The position numbers were made by a program, and so were the translations under genes. The notes below the pieces were generated by a model. The model did no database searches. It saw only the letters and a program-made list of their open reading frames with translations, and was not told the origin of the DNA. From Psychromonas sp. Urea-02u-13 (GTDB taxonomy: Bacteria; Pseudomonadota; Gammaproteobacteria; Enterobacterales; Psychromonadaceae), in contig NZ_PJBZ01000060.1 in the NCBI RefSeq assembly GCF_002835995.1, positions 1-50,435 of the forward strand: 50,435 nt of DNA. Direction: 5' to 3'. This document shows positions 1 to 8,930 of the stretch, piece after piece (position 1 is the stretch's first letter; every line of letters starts with the position of its first letter).

Positions 1-245
1 TAATTAACTTTCGTTAGTTGCCTTGTCTATGGGGTCGCATTATAGGGATCTGAATCACGTTGGCAACACTTTATTTACATATAAAGTCTGTTCGCTCACT
101 TTATGAACAAACGTTATTTTCCTTCATTTATATGCTAGTTTTATTGAAACTTAAATATATAGTTTTATGATTAGCATAGTGTGCATAGATTTAGGTAATA
201 TATGCGCCTTTATTATTTTCCCGTTTTATTTTTGAGTGGTATTTT
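1..245 (+). promoter_or_regulatory. upstream region of rapA
   Basis: No gene is seen here. The stretch is AT-rich and ends in a weak ribosome binding site (GAGTGG, 232-240) before the rapA ATG. A -10-like TAATAT at 196-201 is followed by ATGCGCC, the same layout as in front of miaB and pykF. Promoter assignment is by eye only. Confidence 0.35.
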
Positions 246-3164
246 ATGACATTTTCGTTAGGTCAACGTTGGATTAGTGATGCAGAGTCTGAATTAGGGC
301 TAGGCACAATCGTCGCAATTGATGGACGCATGTTGACACTATTGTTTGCAGCCTCTGGTGAGCAACGCCTTTATTCTATTACAGACACCCCTATTACTCG
401 TGTACGCTTTAATACCGGTGATGAAATCATCAGTCACGATGATTCGAAGATACTAGTCACAGAGGTTGATGAAGATGAAGATACTGAGCTTCTTACCTAT
501 ATAGGTACTTCTGTTGCTACAGGTGAAGCCGTTAGGTTAAAAGAAACGTTTCTTAACAACTTTATTAAATTCAATAAACCACAAGATAAGCTGTTCGCTG
601 GCCAAATCGATAAATTTGATCGTTTTGTTTTACGTTATAAAGCGTTGCTTAACCAACATACACAACAAAAATCTAACCTACGTGGATTATTAGGTCCACG
701 TGTTGATCTTATTCCTCACCAATTTTATATTGCAGAGGAAGTCGGTAAGCGTCATGCGCCACGTATTTTATTAGCCGATGAAGTGGGTCTAGGTAAAACC
801 ATTGAAGCAGGATTGATTATCCACCAGCAGATCATTACCGGTCGTGCTAAACGTGTATTGATTGTATTACCAGAAAATCTACAGCATCAATGGTTAGTTG
901 AAATGATGCGTCGCTTTAATCTGCATTTCAGTATTTTCGATGATAGTCGTTGTAGCGAAGCTTACGCTGATGAAGTTAATCCTTTTGAAACAGAGCAGTT
1001 AGTATTATGTAGCATTAATCTACTGCGTAAGAAAATCCATTTCGAACATGCTTTAGAAGCTGAATGGGATCTATTAATTGTTGATGAAGCACACCACCTT
1101 ATCTGGGATAAAGAAAAACCTAGCCGTGAATACCAAGTCATTGAAGCACTTTCTAAAGAAACACCAGGAGTGTTGTTACTGACTGCAACACCAGACCAAT
1201 TAGGTCATGAAAGTCATTTTGCACGTTTACGCCTATTAGACCCAGATCGTTTCTACGATTACCAAAAGTTTGTTGAAGAGGAAGCTGGTTACAAACCCGT
1301 TGTTGATGCGGTAAACCTGTTACTTGATAACCAACCATTATCCGATGACGCACAAAACAGTATTACTGATTTATTGAGCGAGCAAGATGTTCAACCATTA
1401 CTAAAAGTGATTAACGATCTTCCTCCTGCTGACGAAGAACGTACACAAGCGGAACGTGAATTAATTAGTAACTTATTAGATAGACATGGCACAGGTCGTT
1501 TATTATTCCGTAATACACGTTCTGCTATTAAAGGTTTTCCAAAACGACTATTAAAATCAGTGGGTTTGCCTTTACCTGAGCAATACAAAACAGCGATGAA
1601 AGTTTCTAAAATGCTACCTTCTGGTACGTTACAAGAGCAAGCATTCAGCGCGTTATACCCTGAGCAGATGTATCAAAAATTTGAAGGTAGTACGACTAAT
1701 TCATGGTGTGCTTTTGACCCACGTATTAGTTGGTTAATCGAGCTTGTTCAGCAGTTTAAAAATGAAAAAATCTTAATTATCGCTGCACAAGCAGAAACGG
1801 CATTAGCACTTGAAGAAGCGCTACGTACTCGCGAAGCAATTAAAGCAGCAGTTTTCCATGAAGGTTTATCACTGATTGAACGTGATAAAGCAGCGGCTTA
1901 CTTTGCACAAGTTGAAGATGGCGCACAAGTGATGATCTGTTCTGAAATCGGTTCAGAAGGTCGTAACTTCCAATTTGCACATCACTTAGTATTATTTGAT
2001 CTGCCAATTAACCCAGATTTATTAGAGCAACGTATTGGTCGTTTGGATCGCATCGGACAACGCTGTGATATTCAAATTTACACGCCTTACCTAAAAGATA
2101 CTGCACAAGAGCATCTACAACAGTGGTATGAAAAGGGCTTAACTGCCTTTACGCAAACAACACCAACGGGTCACACTATTTACGAACAGGTTAAAGATCA
2201 ATTAATTGAACTGCTCGCAACCGGTGAAAATAGTAACGGTGAGTTTGATAAACTGATTAGCATCACACGTAATGAAAACGAGAAGCTAAAAGCACAGCTT
2301 GAGCAGGGACGAGATCGTCTACTTGAGATTAACTCTAGTGGTATCTTGCACCCAAGTGATTTATTAGACGATATTACTGAAGTGGATCAACTGCCTGATT
2401 TCACAACGTTTGCACTACAGCTTTTTGATGTAGTTGGTGTACAGCAGGAAGATCAAAACGAGCATTGTTTAGTATTACGTCCAACAAATCATATGTTAAC
2501 CAGTGACTTCCCAGGTTTACCTGAAGAGGGAGCAACCGTTACCTTTAATCGTCAAACTGCATTAAGCCGTGATGATGTGCATTATTTAAGTTGGGAACAT
2601 CCAATGATCTTGGGTGGTATGGAAATGATATTAACCAGTGATACCGGAACAACGGCTGTCGCGATCCTTAAAAATAGCTCATTACCACCCGCCTCTACTT
2701 TCTTAGAGTTAATCTATGTCGTTGAAGCAATTAATACCGATAACGCACAGTTAAGCCGTTTCTTACCTACCACTCCAATTCGTTTATTATTGGATAAAAA
2801 CGGTAAAAACTTAGGTGGAAGCGTAACGTTTGATAGTTTTGATCGTCAGTTAACACCTATTAATCGTCATATCAGCCGTAAAATAGCCAATACGTCACAG
2901 CCGTTAATTCATCAGTTAATTAAAGGTTCAGTACCAACAGCACAACTGCTAATGGCTGATATTTTATTGGACGCAAAAACTGATATGCAGCAAACATTGC
3001 AAGGCGAGCGTGACAGATTGCAAGCACTGCAAGCGGTTAACCCTAATATCCGTGAAGATGAGATCCAGTTTATTCGCGATCAACAAACAAACTTCGAACA
3101 GATATTAGATCAGACTCAATTAAAACTAGATGCGATTCGTTTTATTGTTTCTACGCCATCTTAA
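246..3164 (+). CDS. rapA: RNA polymerase-associated ATPase RapA (SWI2/SNF2 family)
   Basis: A protein of 972 residues, close to the 968 of E. coli RapA. RapA binds core RNA polymerase and uses ATP-driven translocation to recycle polymerase after transcription. An N-terminal polymerase-binding region is followed by the first helicase lobe, with Walker A GLGKT near residues 181-185 and the DEAHH box at about 280-284. The second lobe carries the motif VI-like GRLDRIGQR near residue 600. The C-terminal third matches the RapA-specific extension. It is monocistronic or nearly so, with a strong terminator 12 bases after the stop. The next gene, rluA, is also its neighbour in E. coli. Confidence 0.97.
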   Translation: MTFSLGQRWISDAESELGLGTIVAIDGRMLTLLFAASGEQRLYSITDTPITRVRFNTGDEIISHDDSKILVTEVDEDEDTELLTYIGTSVATGEAVRLKETFLNNFIKFNKPQDKLFAGQIDKFDRFVLRYKALLNQHTQQKSNLRGLLGPRVDLIPHQFYIAEEVGKRHAPRILLADEVGLGKTIEAGLIIHQQIITGRAKRVLIVLPENLQHQWLVEMMRRFNLHFSIFDDSRCSEAYADEVNPFETEQLVLCSINLLRKKIHFEHALEAEWDLLIVDEAHHLIWDKEKPSREYQVIEALSKETPGVLLLTATPDQLGHESHFARLRLLDPDRFYDYQKFVEEEAGYKPVVDAVNLLLDNQPLSDDAQNSITDLLSEQDVQPLLKVINDLPPADEERTQAERELISNLLDRHGTGRLLFRNTRSAIKGFPKRLLKSVGLPLPEQYKTAMKVSKMLPSGTLQEQAFSALYPEQMYQKFEGSTTNSWCAFDPRISWLIELVQQFKNEKILIIAAQAETALALEEALRTREAIKAAVFHEGLSLIERDKAAAYFAQVEDGAQVMICSEIGSEGRNFQFAHHLVLFDLPINPDLLEQRIGRLDRIGQRCDIQIYTPYLKDTAQEHLQQWYEKGLTAFTQTTPTGHTIYEQVKDQLIELLATGENSNGEFDKLISITRNENEKLKAQLEQGRDRLLEINSSGILHPSDLLDDITEVDQLPDFTTFALQLFDVVGVQQEDQNEHCLVLRPTNHMLTSDFPGLPEEGATVTFNRQTALSRDDVHYLSWEHPMILGGMEMILTSDTGTTAVAILKNSSLPPASTFLELIYVVEAINTDNAQLSRFLPTTPIRLLLDKNGKNLGGSVTFDSFDRQLTPINRHISRKIANTSQPLIHQLIKGSVPTAQLLMADILLDAKTDMQQTLQGERDRLQALQAVNPNIREDEIQFIRDQQTNFEQILDQTQLKLDAIRFIVSTPS

Positions 3165-3175
3165 AATAAAGCTGT

Positions 3176-3204
3176 AAGCTGACAGCTATCTGCTGTCAGC
3201 TTTT
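3176..3204 (+). terminator. rho-independent terminator after rapA
   Basis: A perfect 10-bp stem (AAGCTGACAG at 3176-3185 with CTGTCAGCTT at 3193-3202), a 7-base loop and a short T-run. The loop junction reads AGCTATC, the heptamer that builds the tandem arrays at 31984 and 46296. Confidence 0.85.
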
Positions 3205-3242
3205 ATAACCTCTCAGTCTTCTAGCCTAAAGCGATAATTATC

Positions 3243-3920
3243 ATGCCTCATTTTGTTTATAACCCACCGATGAAACCTTACTTAGATATTCTTTATCAAG
3301 ACGACGATATCGTGGTATTAAATAAACCAGCGGGATTATTAAGTGTGCCGGGTCGAGAGAAAAAACATTCAGATAGTTTAGCACTGCGTATTTTACGTAT
3401 TTGGCCAAACGCTTGTGTGGTACACCGATTAGATTTAGCAACCTCGGGTATTATTGTATTAGCGATGCGTAAATCAGCGCAAAGTCATATGGGTCGTCAA
3501 TTTCAACAAAAAGTGATCGATAAAACCTACTACGCACGTGTTGAAGGCATTATTGAAAAAGACAGCGGATTAGTCGATTTGCCTATTCGATGTGATTGGG
3601 AAAATCGTCCCCGTCAGATTGTTGATTTTGAGCAAGGCAAAAGCTCGCAGACCGAGTGGAAAGTATTAAAGCGTGAGCAGCATACGACCTTAGTGGAACT
3701 CACACCTTTAACCGGCCGTACTCATCAATTACGTGTACATATGCAACAAATTGGTCATGCCATTGTGGGTGATGAATTTTATGCGACAACATTTGGTAAA
3801 AAATCATCTCCGCAACGCCTCGCATTACACGCAGGCAGTATTACATTAACCCATCCTACGACAGAAGAACGTATCAGTTTTAGCTGCTCACCAGATTTTG
3901 CTGATATTGCTAATAGTTAA
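3243..3920 (+). CDS. rluA: RluA family pseudouridine synthase, 23S rRNA and tRNA
   Basis: 225 residues; E. coli RluA has 219. RluA isomerises U746 of 23S rRNA and U32 of several tRNAs to pseudouridine in the cytoplasm. The catalytic motif HRLDLATSG is at residues 61-69, with Asp64 as the expected nucleophile. GLLSVPGR near residue 31 and the C-terminal LTGRTHQLRVHM are further family signatures. The ATG at 3243 is preferred over the internal Met10 because the N-terminus, including YNPP, aligns with the E. coli protein. Synteny with rapA supports RluA over the related RluC, RluD or TruC enzymes. Confidence 0.92.
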   Translation: MPHFVYNPPMKPYLDILYQDDDIVVLNKPAGLLSVPGREKKHSDSLALRILRIWPNACVVHRLDLATSGIIVLAMRKSAQSHMGRQFQQKVIDKTYYARVEGIIEKDSGLVDLPIRCDWENRPRQIVDFEQGKSSQTEWKVLKREQHTTLVELTPLTGRTHQLRVHMQQIGHAIVGDEFYATTFGKKSSPQRLALHAGSITLTHPTTEERISFSCSPDFADIANS

Positions 3921-3966
3921 TTAATCATCAATATTGCTTTAACCGTTAGTGCACAAACTTAATGAT

Positions 3967-3999
3967 GAATAATCCATATAACCACTCTATGGATTATTC
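3967..3999. terminator. inverted repeat after rluA, possible terminator
   Basis: GAATAATCCATA pairs perfectly with TATGGATTATTC around a 9-base loop. No T-run follows on either strand, so intrinsic termination would be weak. It may instead protect the 3' end of the rluA transcript. Confidence 0.45.
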
Positions 4000-4021
4000 C
4001 CCAGCCCTACTCGTTCGATAA

Positions 4022-4063
4022 AATCTCACCTTTAAAATCTCACTTTTAAAATCTCACCTTTAA
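4022..4063 (+). repeat. three tandem copies of a 14-bp unit
   Basis: The unit AATCTCACCTTTAA occurs at 4022-4035 and 4050-4063, with a one-base variant (cTTTTaa) at 4036-4049. A fourth partial copy (AATC) follows. It lies about 100 bp upstream of the Fur-like site and has no obvious coding role. Confidence 0.85.
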
Positions 4064-4168
4064 AATCGATATCTAAGAATTCGCCTTAATCCCTGTTTCA
4101 CTCTTCATTTTACTCTTCTGTTAAATGCAAAAAATTGATTTGTAAATAACATTTAAAAACAACTTGCC

Positions 4169-4187
4169 AATGATAATATATATCATT
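4169..4187 (+). promoter_or_regulatory. Fur-box-like operator
   Basis: The 19-bp sequence AATGATAATATATATCATT has 7-bp arms (AATGATA and TATCATT) that are exact inverted repeats. It resembles the Fur consensus built from GATAAT/ATTATC hexamers and lies 38 bp before the start of a TonB-dependent siderophore receptor. Iron repression of the whole operon is inferred from position and family. Confidence 0.7.
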
Positions 4188-4225
4188 AACATCCTTTCTG
4201 TTGATACTTATTATAAATGGACTAG

Positions 4226-6319
4226 ATGATGAAACGAACTTACCTCTCTCTTTTTGTTGGCGCCACATTAGCGGCTCAGACTTTTGTCGCGTTTGCTGAA
4301 GAAGTCATAAAAGAAAGCAATGAATCGGTTGAGAACATAACCGTATCCGGTAAAAGTCAGCATATTAATACGCTCGCTTCAGCCAGTAAAATGAATGTTG
4401 AGACAACAGAGTTACCTTTCGCTGTTTCCATTATCGATAAAGAGTTCATTCGTGATACAGGTTCAAAAAACATACAAGACGCATTACTTTACACATCTGG
4501 TGTACACAGTGGCGCGTTCGGTTTAGATGCACGTGCAGATTGGTCTTTAATCCGCGCTGTAGAGCCCACCAATTATTTAGATGGCATGAAGTATAACTTC
4601 GCGAATTATAATAATACCCGCACCGACCCTTACACATTAGAGCAAATCGAAGTATTAAAAGGTCCCTCTTCAGTGTTGTTTGGTCAAGGCTCTACGGGTG
4701 GCATTATTAATATGGTCACCAAAAAACCTCAGCAACAAGCTGCTCATGAAATTTGGGTACAAGGGGGATCTAATAATCGTAAACAAATTGCAGTGGATTC
4801 AACGGGTCAAATTGCTGAAAGTGCCTTTTTATATCGTGTTGTTGCCCTTGCTAAAGATGCTGAAACACAAGTAGACCACACGGTTGATAAACGCATTCTT
4901 ATAAATCCTTCTTTAACCTGGATGATTCAGCCAGAAACCAATTTAACGCTGATGGCAAATTACCAACAAGATACAAGCAACAGTAACTTACAGTTCTTCC
5001 CTGCGGAAGGCACACTTGAAGATGGCCCTAATGGCCAAGGTAAAATTCCAACTAATCGTTTCTTCAGCGAACAAGATTGGGATAAACACGATACAGAGCA
5101 GTTCGCTTTCAGTGGTTTCTTTGATCACCGTGTAAATTCAATCTGGAGCATTGATGCTAATGCACGTTACACCAGTAGTAACGCGCAAACTAATTCTATG
5201 TATTCAAAACCGATTGGCAAGGATGCCGACGGTAAACCGATCATGTATAACCCAGATGGCACCGTTAACCGTGTTGCAAGTGCAGCTGAGCGTTACAGTA
5301 AAATTTGGGCTGGTGACATTCGTAATAACTTTATTTTTGATACCGGTGCAGTGGACCATCAAGCTTTATTAGGTTTCGATGTACAAAAAGCCATCACACG
5401 TGATGATACATGGTACGGAGATGGTGGTTCGCTTGATCCTTACAACCCAGTTTATAAAGGTGCGCCAACAGGTTATGAACTATCTGAAGGTAAAGAGGTT
5501 ACCTCTTCACAGTTTGGACTTTACTTAAATGATCAAATTGATATTAACCAAGTCACCATTACAGCCGGCCTTCGCTACGATATTTCTGAAATTAAAACCG
5601 AAGGTGTCGATGAAAAACGTGAAGACGATGCTGTAACAGGACGAATTGGTGGTATGTATCATTTTGATAACGGACTATCGCCTTATTTAAGTTACTCACA
5701 ATCCTTTGAACCACAAAGTCCTGTTACCGATTCGCTAAGTGGCGAACTCATTGACCGCTCACCATTACGTGGTGAGCAGTATGAGTTAGGCCTTAAGTAT
5801 CAAAGTGATGAACATAATATTTTAGCAACGGCCTCTGTTTATCAAATAGCACAAAAGAACCGTACTCAGCAAAGCCCAGTCAGTGGCCTGGAAAAATTAG
5901 GCGATGTTGAAATTGAAGGTTTCGAACTTGAAGTGATCAAAAAATGGGATCAAATAGATTTGATTGCGAATTTAACATTACAAAGAACGGAAGATACTGA
6001 AACAGGAAAACAACTTGATTACACACCAGAAACGATGGCGTCAGTATGGTCTAAATATAACTTTGAGGGCACTCTTTCTGGATTAAATATTGGACTGGGT
6101 GGTCGATTTACTGGCGAAACAGTCGCAGGCGATATTTACGAAACGCCTTCAACCACACTGTTTGATGCCATGGTGAGTTATGACCTAGGCAATTGGCGTT
6201 TAAGCGCCGATGCTAAGAACTTATTTGATAAAACCACTGTTTCCTACTGCTCAACATATGGAACCTGTGGTTATGGCGAACGTTTAAATGTAACAGCTAA
6301 CGCTAGTTACGCGTTCTAA
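4226..6319 (+). CDS. TonB-dependent ferric-siderophore receptor
   Basis: 697 residues. This outer-membrane barrel takes up ferric siderophore using TonB energy. A signal peptide covers residues 1-24 (cleavage expected after AFA). A TonB-box-like ENITV is near residue 36. The plug domain (about 55-165) contains the family motif IEVLKGPSSVLFGQG. The rest is a 22-strand barrel ending in an aromatic residue (YAF), as outer-membrane proteins do. The plug is of the FhuA/FpvA/FoxA subfamily. Downstream FhuBCD-type genes suggest a hydroxamate ligand such as ferrichrome, but the ligand cannot be read from sequence. Two adjacent ATGs (4226, 4229) are possible starts. Confidence 0.93.
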   Translation: MMKRTYLSLFVGATLAAQTFVAFAEEVIKESNESVENITVSGKSQHINTLASASKMNVETTELPFAVSIIDKEFIRDTGSKNIQDALLYTSGVHSGAFGLDARADWSLIRAVEPTNYLDGMKYNFANYNNTRTDPYTLEQIEVLKGPSSVLFGQGSTGGIINMVTKKPQQQAAHEIWVQGGSNNRKQIAVDSTGQIAESAFLYRVVALAKDAETQVDHTVDKRILINPSLTWMIQPETNLTLMANYQQDTSNSNLQFFPAEGTLEDGPNGQGKIPTNRFFSEQDWDKHDTEQFAFSGFFDHRVNSIWSIDANARYTSSNAQTNSMYSKPIGKDADGKPIMYNPDGTVNRVASAAERYSKIWAGDIRNNFIFDTGAVDHQALLGFDVQKAITRDDTWYGDGGSLDPYNPVYKGAPTGYELSEGKEVTSSQFGLYLNDQIDINQVTITAGLRYDISEIKTEGVDEKREDDAVTGRIGGMYHFDNGLSPYLSYSQSFEPQSPVTDSLSGELIDRSPLRGEQYELGLKYQSDEHNILATASVYQIAQKNRTQQSPVSGLEKLGDVEIEGFELEVIKKWDQIDLIANLTLQRTEDTETGKQLDYTPETMASVWSKYNFEGTLSGLNIGLGGRFTGETVAGDIYETPSTTLFDAMVSYDLGNWRLSADAKNLFDKTTVSYCSTYGTCGYGERLNVTANASYAF

Positions 6320-6333
6320 TTTGTTAATAAAGC

Positions 6334-6356
6334 GGTGCAGTGTTTTCTACTGCACC
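6334..6356 (+). terminator. hairpin between receptor and reductase genes, possible attenuator
   Basis: GGTGCAGT (6334-6341) pairs perfectly with ACTGCACC (6349-6356), followed only by ACTTT. It starts 15 bases after the receptor stop. With so short a T-run it may terminate only part of the transcripts or stabilise receptor mRNA, giving more receptor than downstream proteins. Confidence 0.55.
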
Positions 6357-6367
6357 ACTTTAACCAG

Positions 6368-7174
6368 ATGAATCATTCCACCATGCAACCATTTGAACAT
6401 GTGTTAACTCACTTGCAAACCACGCAGTCTTTAGCCAGTTTGTCAGCCCAATTCCATGCAAATTTAGCCTCAAGTCCGAGCACATTATCGACATGTTCGA
6501 TAAATGCCAACTCACTCGATAACATCAGCCTTCTTTATGATTTTTGGAAAACTAACTCCCCCGAAGCAGGCTCGCAATATTGGGCCGTTCGCACTTGGAC
6601 CATGCTTACTTGGCAACCCGTTTGTCTGGCACTTATTGGCGCTTATGCGAGTAACGAACATATTAATTTTGATGGTTTTCAACAACATCAAAATGCAGGC
6701 ATTACTAGCGGTTACCAATTTTTACAGAGTCACGTTATTAGACCTAAAAATAGTGCCAATGAGGTATGTAAAAGTTTAAATCGATTATTAGCCGGTTATC
6801 TTAATAGCTTACAAAAAATAGTCCCTTTGCAGGAGAGCATTGCGCATCGCTTAGTGCGCGATCAATTGGCAAAATTTATTTTACAGATGAGTGAACTGAT
6901 GCCTGTTGATCATATTGGACTTGCTCGATATGTATTTCAGAAATGGAGCGAGCAACTTTCCTTTAACGATAAAGATCCTTATTTAGCGATTGATATTAAT
7001 ACAGAAACGACTAAATGGTTATTAAAACGCAGTGCTTGTTGCCAACACTTTAAACGTCATGATGGCGGTTATTGTGTTACTTGCCCCAAACAAAATAAAC
7101 AACAAAAAAACGCCGCTCTTGAACGTTATAAACAAAAACAACTGCAACAAATTATTGGATCTAAACATGCTTGA
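6368..7174 (+). CDS. FhuF-like siderophore ferric-iron reductase
   Basis: 268 residues from the ATG at 6368. An upstream GTG at 6335 lies inside a hairpin stem and is unlikely; the ATG at 6383 is also possible. The C-terminus carries Cys-Cys-x10-Cys-x2-Cys (SACC...YCVTCP), the unusual 2Fe-2S ligand pattern of FhuF, which reduces Fe(III)-hydroxamate complexes in the cytoplasm. The N-terminal two thirds is poorly conserved and fits the divergent siderophore ferric reductase group better than E. coli FhuF itself. It lies between the receptor and the importer and overlaps fhuC by 8 bp, which suggests translational coupling and a role in freeing iron after import. Confidence 0.82.
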   Translation: MNHSTMQPFEHVLTHLQTTQSLASLSAQFHANLASSPSTLSTCSINANSLDNISLLYDFWKTNSPEAGSQYWAVRTWTMLTWQPVCLALIGAYASNEHINFDGFQQHQNAGITSGYQFLQSHVIRPKNSANEVCKSLNRLLAGYLNSLQKIVPLQESIAHRLVRDQLAKFILQMSELMPVDHIGLARYVFQKWSEQLSFNDKDPYLAIDINTETTKWLLKRSACCQHFKRHDGGYCVTCPKQNKQQKNAALERYKQKQLQQIIGSKHA

Positions 7175-7931
7175 ACTCACTGATATTAAAGTCTACCACC
7201 AGCAAAAATGTACCTTAGATATTGAACACTTAACCATTCAAGAAAATCAGCTAACGGTGATTCTTGGTCATAATGGTTCGGGAAAATCTACCTTAATGAA
7301 ACTACTCGCAAGGGAGATCGTAGCGAAGCAAGGCGATGTAAAACTTAACAATAAAAATGTGAATAATTATTCGCATCGAGACTTTGCAAAACAGGTCGCT
7401 TATTTACCACAACGTTTACCACAAGTCGCCGGATTGACGGTTTCTGAATTAGTCCGTTTAGGGCGGTTTCCTTGGCGAGGCATATTAGGCCGTTGGCAAG
7501 CAGAAGATAAACACATCATCGAACAAGCGATGCAACAAACCGACGTATTACATTACGCCAGCCACTTTGCCGATAGTTTATCTGGCGGTGAACGCCAACG
7601 TGCTTGGATTGCCATGTTATTAGCACAACAATCACCGATATTTTTATTAGATGAACCGACTTCAGCACTGGATTTAGCACATCAATACGAGTTAATGCAG
7701 TTACTTACCGAGTTAAATGAAAACGGCAAAGGCATTGTTATTATCTTGCATGATATCAATCTAGCTTGCCGATTTGCACAGCGTATTATCGCCTTAAAAG
7801 AGGGCCAAATATGTTTCGATGGTCCGCCAAAAAACCTATTAAACACTCAGACTTTAACGGCTTTATATGGGTTACCAATTGAGTTATTAAACAGTCCAAA
7901 TCAACCTCACCCTATTGCAAGCATCGCATAA
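7167..7931 (+). CDS. fhuC: ferric-siderophore ABC importer, ATPase (FhuC-like)
   Basis: 254 residues from the ATG at 7167, which overlaps the upstream stop by 8 bp. An open frame continues further upstream but only inside the preceding gene. The cytoplasmic ATPase energises FhuB. Walker A GHNGSGKST is at 34-42, the ABC signature LSGGERQR at 138-145 and Walker B IFLLDEPTSALD at 158-169, followed by the switch histidine in LHDINLA. Length and spacing match FhuC/FepC-type ATPases. The symbol is by family and gene order; the substrate class is inferred. Confidence 0.9.
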   Translation: MLELTDIKVYHQQKCTLDIEHLTIQENQLTVILGHNGSGKSTLMKLLAREIVAKQGDVKLNNKNVNNYSHRDFAKQVAYLPQRLPQVAGLTVSELVRLGRFPWRGILGRWQAEDKHIIEQAMQQTDVLHYASHFADSLSGGERQRAWIAMLLAQQSPIFLLDEPTSALDLAHQYELMQLLTELNENGKGIVIILHDINLACRFAQRIIALKEGQICFDGPPKNLLNTQTLTALYGLPIELLNSPNQPHPIASIA

Positions 7932-7943
7932 TTGGAGCCCTCT

Positions 7944-8930
7944 ATGTCATTGAAAAAAGAGCTATTTAAAAAAGTGCCATTTAAAAAACACGCATTATTA
8001 ACGCAATTCTCGTTAACCTTAACCTTGCTCATGTTGTTAGTTAACCAAAGCGTATTAGCAAGTACTACCATTAGCGATGACTTACAAACACACCATTTTG
8101 AGACCCCCCCTACGCGTATTATTGCCATTAATTGGTCAATGGCAGAAAACTTGCTGGAGTTAGGTATTACACCCATTGCGATCACTGATATCAAAGGTTA
8201 TAGACAGTGGGTTGTTAATCCCCCAATACCCGATAGTGTGCTCGATATTGGCACCCGTTCGGAGCCAAATTTAGAACGTATTAAAGAGTTAAATCCTGAT
8301 TTAATTTTATCGTCAGCATTGCAAAAAGGCTTAGTGCCTCAATTGCAAAAAATAGCCCCGACACTTTATTACGATAGTTTTCGAGAAGATCATAATAACG
8401 CAGAAAAAGCACAACAGATTTTTACTCAAATAGCCTTAGTTACCGGTAAACAAAAACAAGCACAACAGCGTTTACAGCAACAGCAGGACCAGATAAAAAA
8501 ACTAAAAGAACAGCTCATAACACATTTTAATGGGCAATTACCCAAGGTCTCTTTGATTCGGTTTGCAAATCCTACAGCCGTTATTATTTATGGCGATAAT
8601 TCACTTTCATCAGCAGCGTTAGACAAACTAGGTATACAAAGTGCGTTGACGATGCCAAAAACTAAATGGGGATTTAAGCAGTTCCCTACCAGTGAGCTTG
8701 CGAAAATAAAAGAAGGCGTTGTATTGCATATAGAGCCCTTTGAACATCAACCACTATTAGATAAATCGCCACTATGGAATATTTTACCCTTTGTGAAAAA
8801 CAAACAGTTTTCTACTATTGATTCCACTTGGAGTTATGGCGGTATTAATGCAGTGGGTTATACAGCCCAAGCAGTGACTAAAAGCTTATTAGCCTTTCCA
8901 ATTCCAGCGCCCTCTTTAAATAATGAATAA
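7944..8930 (+). CDS. fhuD: periplasmic ferric-siderophore-binding protein (FhuD-like)
   Basis: 328 residues. The start at 7944 is chosen because GGAG (7934-7937) lies 6 bases upstream; a TTG at 7932 overlaps that site. A long basic N-terminus and hydrophobic core ending in VLAS (about residues 8-40) form a signal peptide. The mature part is a class III solute-binding protein, with the two-lobed family motif RIIAINWSMAENLLELGI near its start and a connecting-helix region in the middle. It delivers the siderophore to FhuB. It overlaps fhuB by 8 bp, so the two are likely coupled in translation. Confidence 0.9.
   Translation: MSLKKELFKKVPFKKHALLTQFSLTLTLLMLLVNQSVLASTTISDDLQTHHFETPPTRIIAINWSMAENLLELGITPIAITDIKGYRQWVVNPPIPDSVLDIGTRSEPNLERIKELNPDLILSSALQKGLVPQLQKIAPTLYYDSFREDHNNAEKAQQIFTQIALVTGKQKQAQQRLQQQQDQIKKLKEQLITHFNGQLPKVSLIRFANPTAVIIYGDNSLSSAALDKLGIQSALTMPKTKWGFKQFPTSELAKIKEGVVLHIEPFEHQPLLDKSPLWNILPFVKNKQFSTIDSTWSYGGINAVGYTAQAVTKSLLAFPIPAPSLNNE

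Larger units (their letters stand above)
3921..4225. other. intergenic region with hairpin, 14-bp tandem repeat and Fur-like site
   Basis: A 305-bp gap without a gene. It holds a perfect 12-bp inverted repeat (3967-3978 with 3988-3999), probably a hairpin after rluA although it lacks a T-run. A triple 14-bp direct repeat follows at 4022-4063, and then a Fur-box-like palindrome just before the receptor gene. Confidence 0.7.

Noticed and set aside
4226-6319. Assignment of the receptor as FhuA
   Set aside because: Subfamily is compatible, but ligand cannot be decided from sequence, so no symbol was given.
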